Notes: generated from the sequence alone by a model not told the origin. A stretch of 18,260 nucleotides of DNA from Oxalobacteraceae bacterium UBA4003 (GCA_002384815.1 DGBN01000036.1:1-18260); one strand, 5' to 3'. Positions 1-8,395 are shown, numbered from the stretch's first letter. A program made the numbers and translations.

Positions 1-141
1 GTTAAACTTTGATAATTACTTAATATTGCAAGGAAGTATTAATCGGTAATTTACTCATTTTCCTTGCATCCCTGCCATGAAAATCCGCAAATTCCCAGGC
101 TTGCCGGACTCGCACAAGGAAAAACAGTCACGCCAGCATAC

Positions 142-858
142 TTATTTTTGCTGCTGCAACCTTTCTTTTTCCGCTTTTTTCTCCAGAATTTCTTTCTGAC
201 GTGCAGCAGATGCCTTTACCTTTTCTTCATAGCGCTTGATATTCTCAGCGCGTTTTTTTTCTTCCGCCGCCTCATTCGCCTTCAAATTCCTCTCTTTCTC
301 TGCCTGCTTCTCTATTCTTTCTGCCCGTGCGTCTACGCGTGTCTTGCGTTGCACATCCCCGGATGTGTTGTGCTGTCCACGGCTAGACATGCCGGCATCG
401 TCGGTTCTTTCTTCCTCAAGCGCTTGCTGCTGCAGGATTGCCTTGCCTTCGTTTTTCGCTGCTTTTTCTGCCTGACGGCGATCACGTTCTGTCACGCGCG
501 CCTGCCGTATGTATGCATTGGCCTCGACTTCGATAGGCTTCACTGCCAGCAAATCCACACGCCGGCTCTCCTTCACCTTGTTCAAACACGAAGTGGTAAA
601 GAATTTTGGATAGCAGTCGTGCTGATCTGCGGCGAAGCGCGCTTCGATAGCCTTTCGCACCTGTGCTAAATCCACCAGTGCGCGCTCTGCAACTTCATGC
701 GTCTGGATCGAGCCCACCGGGTAACGCTCTGTCACGGCAGGCACCGAATACGCCTGCATGGCAACCTCCTCCGTCTGCACAGTTGTCTGCGCCCAGCCAT
801 ACGGAGCGGATAACAGCATCAATACTGCTGCGCATATTTTCGCTACTAGTTTCGTCAT
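142..858 (-). CDS. Secreted coiled-coil protein of unknown function
   Basis: I do not recognise a named family. The 238-residue protein starts with a Sec-type signal peptide: basic N-terminus, hydrophobic stretch at about 8-20, likely cleavage after GWA near residue 23. There is no lipobox, so it should be periplasmic. After a short globular-looking part comes a cysteine pair, C82 and C91, in the context CYPKFFTTSC; these could form a small disulfide loop. From about residue 110 to the end it is very rich in Lys, Glu, Arg and Ala, with long charged helical or coiled-coil stretches. The start lies 39 bp after the zapE stop, so it may be co-transcribed with zapE, although no strong ribosome-binding site precedes the ATG. 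The signal peptide and clean reading frame support a real gene. The coiled coil could bind the envelope, but that is a guess. Confidence 0.75.
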   Translation of the reverse strand: MTKLVAKICAAVLMLLSAPYGWAQTTVQTEEVAMQAYSVPAVTERYPVGSIQTHEVAERALVDLAQVRKAIEARFAADQHDCYPKFFTTSCLNKVKESRRVDLLAVKPIEVEANAYIRQARVTERDRRQAEKAAKNEGKAILQQQALEEERTDDAGMSSRGQHNTSGDVQRKTRVDARAERIEKQAEKERNLKANEAAEEKKRAENIKRYEEKVKASAARQKEILEKKAEKERLQQQK

Positions 859-897
859 TACGGTTTCACAAAGTTAAAATTCTGCCAAGACGGTCTA

Positions 898-1992
898 TCA
901 AATCGCATTGCCACCAAGGTTGCGTTCGGCTTCCATGTATTCGGTTGATTGCATTTCCACCAGGCGTGACACGGTACGTTGAAACTCCATCGTCAGCGCA
1001 CCATCGGTATACAGCTGATGCATGTCGATGGCTGCCGACATCAGCAGCTTGATCCTCCGATCGTACAATACATCGATCAACCAGATGAAACGACGTGCTT
1101 CCGAGGACATGCCTGCTGACATGAGCGGAACACCCGACAAGAAGACAGTATGAAAACGACTGGCGATTTCAAGATAGTCGTTTTGCGAACGCGGGCCGCC
1201 GCACAGCGTGGCGAAATCGAACCATATCACACCGCCGGCGCGCCGCAACGCCTTGATCTGGCGCCCCTCAATATCGATGACAGGATTCTCGTCGCTGGTC
1301 TCCGCTATCCGTGCAAATGCGATACGCAATGCATGATCTGCCTCGGCTCCCAGCGGCGTGTGATAGGCATCGACCTGGGACAGGGCACGCTTGCGATAGT
1401 CGTTGCCGCCATCCACATTCATGATATCCAGTTTTTCTTTTAGCAAAGCGATGGTAGGCAACATGCGGTCGCGATGCAGGCCATCCGGATACAGCGTATC
1501 GGGCTCGAAATTGGATGTGATGATGAAAGACACGCCATTCTTGAACAAGGCATTGAACAGGTTGTACAGAATCATCGCATCGGCGATGTCGGTCACATGA
1601 AATTCGTCAAAGCAGATCAGCCGGTATTTTTTTGCGATGCGCAATGCCACTTCATCCAGCGGATTGGCAATCATCTTCAATTCATCCAGCTCGCGATGTA
1701 CGCTGCGCATGAATTCGTGGAAATGCACGCGTGTCTTGCGCACCAGCGGCACCACTGTGTAAAAACTGTCCATCAGGAAGGACTTGCCACGCCCGACACC
1801 GCCCCACATATAGACGCCGCGCGGAATGGCCGGCGGCTTGAGAAAACGCAGGAATGCATTTCCCCGTTGCGCCTTGTACTCTACCCACTCATCGTAGGTT
1901 TGCTGCAGGCGGATAACGGCTTGCCTCTGCGCTTCGTCTGTACTGAATCCGCGTTGCAGCAAGGCATGATCGTAAAACTCCTGAACATTCAT
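898..1992 (-). CDS. zapE: ZapE/AFG1-like cell division ATPase
   Basis: P-loop ATPase of the AFG1/ZapE family. In E. coli ZapE binds FtsZ and affects Z-ring stability, and the mitochondrial relative AFG1 aids respiratory complex quality control. With the start used here it has 364 residues, normal for the family. Walker A is GGVGRGKS at about 64-71, Walker B is LICFDE at about 125-130, and a sensor-like TSN follows at about 159-161. The ATG at 1990-1992 (MNVQEFYDHAL) is chosen because family members usually begin this way. An upstream in-frame GTG at 2085 would add 31 residues, but that stretch is encoded by the terminator hairpin of the preceding gene. The ribosome-binding site is weak (GAGCAGA next to the ATG). 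It follows the lpdA-lipoprotein genes and precedes a secreted coiled-coil protein gene. Confidence 0.93.
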   Translation of the reverse strand: MNVQEFYDHALLQRGFSTDEAQRQAVIRLQQTYDEWVEYKAQRGNAFLRFLKPPAIPRGVYMWGGVGRGKSFLMDSFYTVVPLVRKTRVHFHEFMRSVHRELDELKMIANPLDEVALRIAKKYRLICFDEFHVTDIADAMILYNLFNALFKNGVSFIITSNFEPDTLYPDGLHRDRMLPTIALLKEKLDIMNVDGGNDYRKRALSQVDAYHTPLGAEADHALRIAFARIAETSDENPVIDIEGRQIKALRRAGGVIWFDFATLCGGPRSQNDYLEIASRFHTVFLSGVPLMSAGMSSEARRFIWLIDVLYDRRIKLLMSAAIDMHQLYTDGALTMEFQRTVSRLVEMQSTEYMEAERNLGGNAI

Positions 1993-2051
1993 TCTGCTCA
2001 AATCCAATTCGTTTTCAGAGTCGGGGCGATCTGATTTTTCATCGATGCTCA

Positions 2052-2081
2052 AGATAAAAATGGGCGAGTCGTCGCTCGCCC
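2052..2081 (-). terminator. Rho-independent terminator after the lipoprotein gene
   Basis: On the minus strand a 7-bp GC-rich stem (GGGCGAG / CTCGCCC, 6-nt loop CGACGA) is followed directly by ATTTTTATCTT. It lies about 22 bp after the stop codon of the lipoprotein gene (2104) and about 60 bp before the preferred zapE start. It therefore probably ends the lpdA-lipoprotein transcript and argues against the upstream GTG start of zapE. Confidence 0.8.
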
Positions 2082-2103
2082 GCACATTTCAACATACGTA
2101 TAT

Positions 2104-2502
2104 TTACAGCGGATACATATTCACCACGATACGCGGTGGATAACTGCCGCCTCCCGAACTGATGGGCAAGCTGAAGCCCAGACCAAGACCGATGCCACCG
2201 CTACCGCCGCCTAAACCGACACCCATGCTGGAGCCGGATTGCCCATGCGGTGGCAAGCGCAGTTCAGAAGTACGATACCCTGGTTTATTGCAGACAACGC
2301 GCAATTCACCCGCAGCCCGGCCAATCGCCAGTGTCCCCGGCGTCGTCACATTCCAGCTTGCCGCATTATTCATCACGGCACATGTGGCGCCGCCGAATTC
2401 ATGACCATTGCTGGCAGTGGCGATGGCAACCCGGCCATTACCCCAATTACCGCTGGCACAGGCAGCCAATACCAAGGGCAGCAGCAAACTGATGTAGCGC
2501 AT
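2104..2502 (-). CDS. Small glycine-rich lipoprotein, PEGA-like
   Basis: The 132-residue protein carries a clear lipoprotein signal (MRYISLLLPLVLAAC) with lipobox LAAC and lipidated Cys15; Ala rather than Asp follows the Cys. The mature part has two further cysteines, C41 and C71. The segment between them (GATC..., NVTTPGTL, LRVVCNKPGY) resembles the PEGA-type beta domain of surface lipoproteins, an assignment made by eye. Residues about 88-119 are rich in Gly and Ser and probably flexible. The start is only 10 bp after the lpdA stop, and its ribosome-binding site AGGAGA overlaps the lpdA TAG, so translation is probably linked to lpdA. A link to 2-oxoglutarate dehydrogenase function is not obvious; it may simply ride on the operon. 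Confidence 0.85.
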   Translation of the reverse strand: MRYISLLLPLVLAACASGNWGNGRVAIATASNGHEFGGATCAVMNNAASWNVTTPGTLAIGRAAGELRVVCNKPGYRTSELRLPPHGQSGSSMGVGLGGGSGGIGLGLGFSLPISSGGGSYPPRIVVNMYPL

Positions 2503-2512
2503 ACCCCGTCTC

Positions 2513-3940
2513 CTAGAAATTCAAGGCCCGGCCATCTACTGCCAGCGCCGCCTCTTTGAGTGCTTCCGACAAGGTAGGATGCGCATGGCAGATCCGTGCA
2601 ATATCTTCCGACGAAGCACGGAACTCCATCGCCACGACCGCTTCCGAAATCAATTCGGAAGCCTGTGGTCCTATGATGTGCACGCCAAGAATTTCATCGG
2701 TTTTTGCATCGGCCAGAAATTTCACAAAACCGCTGGTATCACCCAGCGCGCGCGCGCGACCATTCGCCAGGAAAGGAAAGGTGCCGGCTTTATAGGCGAT
2801 ATTTTCAGCCTTCAGCTGCTGCTCGGTTTTACCGACCGAAGCAATTTCCGGCGAAGTATAAATAACCGATGGAATAGTATTGAAGTTCACGTGCCCATGC
2901 TGGCCCGCGATCCGTTCTGCTACGGCGACGCCCTCTTCTTCTGCCTTGTGCGCCAGCATCGGACCACGCACCACATCACCCACTGCCCAGACGTTAGCCA
3001 GACTGGTTTTACAATCACCATCAACAGCGACAAAACCGCTTTCATCCAGTTTCAGGCCGACTGCCTCGGCATTCAAGCCGACCGTATTCGGCACCCGTCC
3101 GATCGATACGATCAGTTTATCGAATACCGCTTTTTGCGCCGCCCCCTTGTCATCCACATAGTTGACCGTGACCTCATTCTTGCTCGTCGTGATGGCACCT
3201 ATTTTGACACCCAGATTGATGGCCAGGCCCTGCTTGATGAATTGTTTTTGCGCTTCCTTCGCAACCTGTTCGTCTACTGCACCGAGGAAAACCGGCAAGG
3301 CTTCCAGCACTATGACTTCGGAACCGAGACGGCGCCAGACGCTGCCCATTTCCAGGCCGATCACACCGGCACCGATCAGGCCCAGACGCTTCGGTACTTC
3401 GGTCATTGCCAATGCACCGGTGTTGGAGAGGATCAGTTTTTCATCGAAGTCGGCGCCCGGCAATACACGCGGCGTCGAGCCGGTAGCCACGATCACATGT
3501 TTGGCGACGACAGTTTCTTCGGCTGCACCGGCCACCTTGATTTCATATCCGCCCGCACCTGCTTTTACAAAGGAGCCACGACCATGGAAGAAGGTAACCT
3601 TGTTTTTCTTGAGCAGATACAGAATGCCATCGTTATTCTGTTTGATGACCGTATCCTTGCGCGCGACCATTTTTTTCACATTCAACGTCAAATCCTTGAC
3701 TTCAATCCCGTGCTCGGCAAAAGCATGACCTGCATGCTCGTAATGCTCGGACGATTGCAACAAGGCTTTTGATGGAATGCAACCGACATTGGTGCACGTG
3801 CCACCAGGCGCTGCGCCACCCTTGGCATTTTTCCATTCATCGATGCATGCAACAGAAAATCCCAGTTGCGCTGCGCGTATGGCGGCGACATAGCCGCCAG
3901 GACCACCGCCAATTACTACTACATCAAAATTTTTCGACAT
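2513..3940 (-). CDS. lpdA: Dihydrolipoyl dehydrogenase (E3 of 2-oxoglutarate dehydrogenase)
   Basis: FAD flavoprotein that reoxidises dihydrolipoyl groups on E2 and passes electrons to NAD+. The 475 residues match the family. Visible motifs are the FAD dinucleotide fold VVIGGGPGGY (about 8-17), the redox disulfide GGTCTNVGC with C49 and C54, the NAD fold GAGVIGLEMGS, the second FAD motif VWAVGDV and the catalytic pair H454/E459 in HAHPTLSE. There is no N-terminal lipoyl domain, unlike the E3 often linked to pyruvate dehydrogenase in betaproteobacteria, so assignment to the 2-oxoglutarate complex fits its place after sucAB. The ribosome-binding site is poor (GTGGGAT), and a strong terminator-like hairpin sits 25-30 bp upstream, so expression probably depends on read-through. 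The lipoprotein gene follows after 10 bp. Confidence 0.97.
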   Translation of the reverse strand: MSKNFDVVVIGGGPGGYVAAIRAAQLGFSVACIDEWKNAKGGAAPGGTCTNVGCIPSKALLQSSEHYEHAGHAFAEHGIEVKDLTLNVKKMVARKDTVIKQNNDGILYLLKKNKVTFFHGRGSFVKAGAGGYEIKVAGAAEETVVAKHVIVATGSTPRVLPGADFDEKLILSNTGALAMTEVPKRLGLIGAGVIGLEMGSVWRRLGSEVIVLEALPVFLGAVDEQVAKEAQKQFIKQGLAINLGVKIGAITTSKNEVTVNYVDDKGAAQKAVFDKLIVSIGRVPNTVGLNAEAVGLKLDESGFVAVDGDCKTSLANVWAVGDVVRGPMLAHKAEEEGVAVAERIAGQHGHVNFNTIPSVIYTSPEIASVGKTEQQLKAENIAYKAGTFPFLANGRARALGDTSGFVKFLADAKTDEILGVHIIGPQASELISEAVVAMEFRASSEDIARICHAHPTLSEALKEAALAVDGRALNF

Positions 3941-3965
3941 TTTTTATCCCACGAATTTTTTACTG

Positions 3966-4013
3966 AAAAAAAAGACACAAAGGCATCAGCTTGCGCGCGC
4001 CTTTGTGTCTTTT
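3966..4013 (-). terminator. Strong terminator or attenuator between sucB and lpdA
   Basis: On the minus strand a perfect 15-bp stem (AAAAGACACAAAGGC / GCCTTTGTGTCTTTT, 14-nt loop) ends in an uninterrupted run of eight T. It starts 13 bp after the sucB stop and ends about 25 bp before the lpdA ATG. It has the form of a strong intrinsic terminator inside what should be one functional operon. Confidence 0.88.
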
Positions 4014-4026
4014 CATCTACCCGATT

Positions 4027-5271
4027 TTAGAGATCCAGCAACAGGCGTGCAGGATCTTCCATCGCTTCCTTCATCGCCACCAAGCCCAGAACGGCTTCGC
4101 GGCCATCGATGATGCGATGATCGTAAGACATGGCGAAGTAGTTCATCGGGCGGATCACGATCTGGCCGTTTTCAACCACTGCGCGCTCCTTGGTTGCATG
4201 TATCCCCAGAATCGCCGATTGCGGTGGATTGATGATAGGCGTAGACAGCATGGAACCGAACACGCCGCCGTTTGAAATCGAGAAGGTACCGCCGTTCAGA
4301 TCGTCCAGCGTCAGTTTGCCTTCTTTGGCCTTATTGCCAAATTCCGCAATCTTCTTTTCAATTTCGGCGATCGACATTTGATCGGCATCGCGCAGAATCG
4401 GCACCACCAGTCCGCGTGGCGAACCGACTGCGATACCGATATCGAAGTAGCCGTGATACACGATGTCATTACCGTCTACCGATGCATTGATGATCGGATA
4501 TTTTTTCAAGGCAGCAACCACGGCCTTGACGAAGAAGGACATGAAGCCGAGCTTGACGCCATGTTCTTTTTCGAATTTGTCTTTGTACTTGGTTCGCAGA
4601 TCCATCACCGGCTGCATATTGACTTCATTAAAGGTCGTCAAAATGGCATTGCTCGATTGCGACTGCAGCAAACGCTCCGCGATACGGGCGCGCAAGCGGC
4701 TCATGGGCACGCGCTCTTCCGGACGATTGGCTAGCGTATTGGCCGACACTGGTGCAGCCACTTGCTGCAACGCAGGTTTGGCCGCCACAGTTGCCGGGGC
4801 TGCCGGTTTTTTCTCCAGCTGCTTGATGACGTCACCCTTGGTGACACGGCCATCCTTGCCACTACCGGCAACATCGCTCGCTGCCAGCTTGTTTTCCGCC
4901 AGCATTTTTGCTGCAGCCGGCATGGCGATGCCGCTGGCCGCATTCGGGGACGCCGCCATTGCTGCTGCAGGTGCAGGCGCTGCGGCGGTCGTTGCAGCAG
5001 GAGGTGCTGTGGGTGCAACCGCAGCCGACAGGTCGGTATCGAGCAAGGCAATGACTTCACCCGCGACGACCGTACTGTTGTCATCGCGAATGATTTGCGT
5101 GATCACGCCGGCGGCCGGCGCCGGCAATTCCAGCACAACCTTGTCGGTTTCGATATCGATCATGTTTTCGTCGCGTGCGACGGTCTCACCCACCTTTTTA
5201 TGCCATTGCAGCAGTGTTGCCTCTGCAACGGATTCCGACAGTTGCGGAACTGTGATCTCAAGAATAGCCAT
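4027..5271 (-). CDS. sucB: Dihydrolipoyllysine succinyltransferase (E2 of 2-oxoglutarate dehydrogenase)
   Basis: E2 core of the 2-oxoglutarate dehydrogenase complex; it carries the succinyl group on lipoyl-lysine and transfers it to CoA. The 414-residue protein has the full domain order. One lipoyl domain (1-78) has the lipoylated K44 in ETDKV. A flexible Ala/Pro-rich linker follows (about 83-112), then a peripheral subunit-binding domain (about 116-153, PAAAKMLAENKL...GKDGRVTKGDV), a second Ala/Pro linker and the acyltransferase core from about 185. The core ends with the catalytic motif DHRIIDG, H385 and D389. The ATG is preceded by GGAGAG. The gene starts 60 bp after sucA and is followed by a terminator-like hairpin before lpdA. 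Also named odhB. Confidence 0.97.
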   Translation of the reverse strand: MAILEITVPQLSESVAEATLLQWHKKVGETVARDENMIDIETDKVVLELPAPAAGVITQIIRDDNSTVVAGEVIALLDTDLSAAVAPTAPPAATTAAAPAPAAAMAASPNAASGIAMPAAAKMLAENKLAASDVAGSGKDGRVTKGDVIKQLEKKPAAPATVAAKPALQQVAAPVSANTLANRPEERVPMSRLRARIAERLLQSQSSNAILTTFNEVNMQPVMDLRTKYKDKFEKEHGVKLGFMSFFVKAVVAALKKYPIINASVDGNDIVYHGYFDIGIAVGSPRGLVVPILRDADQMSIAEIEKKIAEFGNKAKEGKLTLDDLNGGTFSISNGGVFGSMLSTPIINPPQSAILGIHATKERAVVENGQIVIRPMNYFAMSYDHRIIDGREAVLGLVAMKEAMEDPARLLLDL

Positions 5272-5297
5272 ATAACTCTCCGTTTCGGTTTGTTCAT

Positions 5298-5324
5298 GTC
5301 GTACTCCAGTATCTAGAGCACGAC
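5298..5324 (-). other. Hairpin between sucA and sucB
   Basis: In the minus-strand transcript GTCGTGCTC and GAGTACGAC pair as a 9-bp stem with one G-U pair and a 9-nt loop. No T run follows, so it is not an intrinsic terminator. It could affect mRNA processing or stability between E1 and E2. It may also be fortuitous. Confidence 0.35.
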
Positions 5325-5331
5325 AGGGTCT

Positions 5332-8190
5332 TTATTTCGTTTGGATAAAACCTTTTAACTTGCTAAATGCTGTTTCTATCAACGTCTTTTGTTGCGCGTA
5401 ATGCTTGTCGTAATAACCAACGGCAGGTGAAGCGCTGGCTGGACGACCGGCGTAGGCCAGCTTCTGCCCTTCCGACATGTTTTCCAGAATATTGTGTTGA
5501 ATCTGGAACCAAGCCCCCTGATTTTGCGGCTCATCCTGAGTCCACACCAGATCAGTGAAGTTCGGGAATTTCTTGAGCTCTGCAGCGAATGCCTTGTGCG
5601 GGAACGGATACAGTTGTTCGATACGGACAATCGCCACATCGTTCTGCGACCGCTCCTTGCGCGCATTGACCAGATCGTAGTAAACACGACCGGTACAGAC
5701 GATAACGCGTTTGACTTTTTTCGCGTCGATACTGGTATCGACTTCACCTATCACGGTCTGGAAGGAGCCAGTGGCAAGATCAGTCAGCGGCGAACCGGCA
5801 TCCTTGTTACGCAACAGCGATTTCGGTGTCAGGATGACCAGCGGTTTGCGGAACTTGCGGATCATCTGACGACGCAGCAGATGGAAAATCTGCGCGGCCG
5901 TCGTCGGCTGCACTACCTGCATATTATTGTCTGCACACAATTGCAGGAAACGCTCCGGACGGGCTGACGAATGTTCCGGTCCCTGACCTTCGTAACCATG
6001 CGGCAGCATCATCACCAGGCCGGATACACGCCCCCATTTCACTTCACCGGAACTGATGAACTGATCGATCACGACTTGCGCACCATTGGCAAAATCGCCG
6101 AACTGCGCTTCCCAGATCACCAGCGTATTCGGCTCTGCAGTCGAATAACCATACTCGTAGGCCAGCACCGCTTCTTCGGACAGAACAGAATCGATAACAC
6201 GGAACCATGCCTGCTGGTCGGAGATGTTTTGCAAAGGCACATAACTACCGGCATCCCAGCGCTCACGCTTTTGATCGTGCAATACCGCGTGACGATGGAC
6301 AAACGTACCGCGCCCGGCATCCTGCCCGGTCAGACGCACCGCATAACCGGAAGAAACCAGCGATGCATAGGCCAGATGCTCGCCCATGCCCCAATCCAGA
6401 TTCATTTCGCCGCGCCCCATGCTGGCGCGATCTCCCAGCACTTTCTCGACCAGTGGATGCACCTTGAAGTTTTCCGGGATCGAGGTCACACGTTCGGACA
6501 AACGCCTCAACTCTGTCAGCGGGATTGCCGTATCGGCAGCATCGGTCCATTTGCGATTCAGGAACGGCAGCCAGTCCACTGCATACTTGCTTTTGAAATT
6601 GGAAATGACCGGATCTATCGTGTGCTTGCCGGCATCCATCGCGTCGCGATAGGCCTTGACCATGTCATCGGCTTCATTTTCCGCTACGGTGCCTTGCGCG
6701 AACAATTTGTCGGCGTACAGCTTGCGCGTACCAGGATGCTGGGAAATTTTCTTGTACATCAACGGCTGCGTCAGCGCTGGCGTATCCTGCTCGTTGTGTC
6801 CCAATTTACGGTAGCAGACGATATCGACCACGATGTCCTTGCGGAATTCAAGGCGATAATCGAGCGCGATCTGCGCTGCAAACACAACAGCTTCCGGATC
6901 GTCGCCGTTGACGTGAATGACCGGCGCCTCAATCATCTTGGACACGTCGGTGCAATACAGCGTGGAACGCGTATCGCGCGGATCGGAGGTTGTAAAGCCG
7001 ATCTGGTTGTTGATAATGATGTGCACAGTGCCGCCGGTGCCGTAACCGCGCGTTTGCGCCAGGTTCAGAGTTTCCATGATGACACCCTGTCCGGCAAATG
7101 CCGCATCGCCGTGAATCAGGATAGGCAGCACTTGTTGCGATGGATCGTTTTGTCCACGCCGCTCGATACGTGCACGCACCGAACCTTCAACCACCGGATT
7201 GACGATTTCCAGGTGCGATGGATTAAAGGCCAACGAAAGATGCACCGGACCACCCGGGGTACTAATGTCGGATGAAAACCCCTGGTGATACTTGACGTCA
7301 CCAGATGGCAAATCGTCGCCATGGCGGCCCTCGAATTCGGCAAACAATTCCTGCGGCATCTTGCCCAGCGTATTGACCAGCACATTCAGGCGACCGCGAT
7401 GCGCCATGCCGATGACGATTTCCTGCACACCTTTTTCACCGCCGCGCTGAATGACTTCATCGAGCGCCGCAATAAAGCTTTCGCTGCCTTCCAGCGAAAA
7501 ACGTTTTTGTCCCACGTATTTGGTATGCAGATAACGCTCCAGCCCTTCGGCTGCACTCAGGCGTTCCAGAATGTGTTTCTTTTTCTCGCTGGAAAACGTC
7601 GGTGTCGAGCGTATCGATTCAAAACGCTCCTGCAGCCAGAGCTTTTGCGCAGGATCGCTGATATACATGAACTCCGGTCCGATCGAACGGCAATAGGTAT
7701 CACGCAAGGCATTCAGCAAATCGCGCAGCGATGCCGTTTCGGCGCCGAAATAGGTATTGCTGATGTTAAATACAATGTCCATATCGGCATCGGTGAAACC
7801 GTAGAAAGCCGGTTCCAGTTGCGGAATAGATGGGCGCTCCTGGCGCTGCAGCGGATCGAGATTGGCCCAGTTGTTGCCAAGCACGCGATAAGCCGCGATC
7901 AGTTGTGTGGCGGCGACGCGCTTGCGTCCCAGTTCCACATCTTCGGAGGCAACGACATTGCGGATCGGGCCATGCTTGGCGCGTTCGGCAAAAGATGCAA
8001 TCACGGAAGCATGAGCCACGTCCGGTTTACTGGAACCGTCAACCGCAGGCACATGCTGCATGGCGTCGAAATACGCACGCCAGTTATCCGGCACGGAGCC
8101 GGGATTGTCCAGATATGCCTCGTACAGTTCTTCAACGTACGGAGCATTACCCCCAAACAAATAGGAGTTGGCTAAAAGCTGCTGCATCAT
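5332..8190 (-). CDS. sucA: 2-oxoglutarate dehydrogenase E1 component
   Basis: Thiamine diphosphate-dependent decarboxylase that converts 2-oxoglutarate and succinylates the lipoyl group of SucB. The 952-residue length is normal for the homodimeric E1. The N-terminal segment NSYLFGGNAPYVEELYEAYL, which binds the complex, is intact. Active-site motifs are GMAHRGRLNVL (about 261-271), GDAAFAGQG (about 361-369), NNQIGF (about 394-399) and GHNEQDTP (about 464-471). I prefer the ATG at 8188-8190 (MMQQLL...), which has AAAGGTGAG about 5 nt upstream and matches family starts. An in-frame GTG three codons earlier (8199) lies inside this ribosome-binding site. A terminator after gltA separates it from the sdh-gltA unit, so it needs its own promoter in the 205-bp gap. 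Also named odhA. Confidence 0.97.
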   Translation of the reverse strand: MMQQLLANSYLFGGNAPYVEELYEAYLDNPGSVPDNWRAYFDAMQHVPAVDGSSKPDVAHASVIASFAERAKHGPIRNVVASEDVELGRKRVAATQLIAAYRVLGNNWANLDPLQRQERPSIPQLEPAFYGFTDADMDIVFNISNTYFGAETASLRDLLNALRDTYCRSIGPEFMYISDPAQKLWLQERFESIRSTPTFSSEKKKHILERLSAAEGLERYLHTKYVGQKRFSLEGSESFIAALDEVIQRGGEKGVQEIVIGMAHRGRLNVLVNTLGKMPQELFAEFEGRHGDDLPSGDVKYHQGFSSDISTPGGPVHLSLAFNPSHLEIVNPVVEGSVRARIERRGQNDPSQQVLPILIHGDAAFAGQGVIMETLNLAQTRGYGTGGTVHIIINNQIGFTTSDPRDTRSTLYCTDVSKMIEAPVIHVNGDDPEAVVFAAQIALDYRLEFRKDIVVDIVCYRKLGHNEQDTPALTQPLMYKKISQHPGTRKLYADKLFAQGTVAENEADDMVKAYRDAMDAGKHTIDPVISNFKSKYAVDWLPFLNRKWTDAADTAIPLTELRRLSERVTSIPENFKVHPLVEKVLGDRASMGRGEMNLDWGMGEHLAYASLVSSGYAVRLTGQDAGRGTFVHRHAVLHDQKRERWDAGSYVPLQNISDQQAWFRVIDSVLSEEAVLAYEYGYSTAEPNTLVIWEAQFGDFANGAQVVIDQFISSGEVKWGRVSGLVMMLPHGYEGQGPEHSSARPERFLQLCADNNMQVVQPTTAAQIFHLLRRQMIRKFRKPLVILTPKSLLRNKDAGSPLTDLATGSFQTVIGEVDTSIDAKKVKRVIVCTGRVYYDLVNARKERSQNDVAIVRIEQLYPFPHKAFAAELKKFPNFTDLVWTQDEPQNQGAWFQIQHNILENMSEGQKLAYAGRPASASPAVGYYDKHYAQQKTLIETAFSKLKGFIQTK

Positions 8191-8303
8191 CTTGCTCACC
8201 TTTCTTCGCGTTTCGCGAGATTAGCGGGTTATTCAACCTTCCGCGACACGGCCTGACCGTTTAGCGGATTGCACATCAAGTTGTGGGGAAGGACGTTTTA
8301 TTC

Positions 8304-8338
8304 GATAACTGATTTAATAACTGAATTTGATAATCTGA
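8304..8338. repeat. Three imperfect direct repeats upstream of sucA
   Basis: The plus strand has GATAACTGA (8304), ATAACTGA (8317) and GATAATCTGA (8329), with starts spaced about 12-13 bp apart. They lie 110-150 bp upstream of the sucA start, in the region that must hold its promoter. Spacing near one helical turn would suit a tandem-bound regulator, but no protein can be named. Confidence 0.35.
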
Positions 8339-8363
8339 AACGAGAATAGCATAAAAGAAATGA

Positions 8364-8395
8364 ATAAAAAGCGAATCTCATGACTCGCTTTTTAT
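8364..8395 (-). terminator. Rho-independent terminator after gltA
   Basis: On the minus strand ATAAAAAGCGAGTC pairs with GATTCGCTTTTTAT around the 4-nt loop ATGA, giving a 14-bp stem with one G-U pair and a terminal T tract. It begins 9 bp after the gltA stop. The A-rich other arm means it could also work in the opposite direction, but no plus-strand gene approaches it. Confidence 0.88.

Noticed and set aside
20..58. 12-codon minus-strand frame beginning with ATG after AAGGAAA
   Set aside because: Too short, with no sign of conservation or translation beyond a chance ribosome-binding-like sequence.
27..68. Inverted repeat TGCAAGGAA / TTCCTTGCA at the left edge
   Set aside because: The stem is 9 bp with a 24-base AT-rich loop and no T tract. 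It may be a regulatory site for a gene outside the window, but one copy at the edge cannot support a call.
64..669. Open frame with Phe/Leu-rich product on the plus strand at the left edge
   Set aside because: It starts with TTG and is antisense to the Lys/Glu-rich coiled-coil gene; Lys and Glu codons read backwards give the apparent Phe and Leu richness.
2579..3772. 397-codon open frame on the plus strand opposite lpdA
   Set aside because: It is fully antisense to a clear lpdA with intact motifs, and its translation has no recognisable domain; it is a shadow of codon bias.
5971..7275. 434-codon open frame on the plus strand opposite sucA
   Set aside because: Antisense to sucA catalytic motifs; the His/Arg/Asp-rich translation is typical of a shadow frame and there is no ribosome-binding site.
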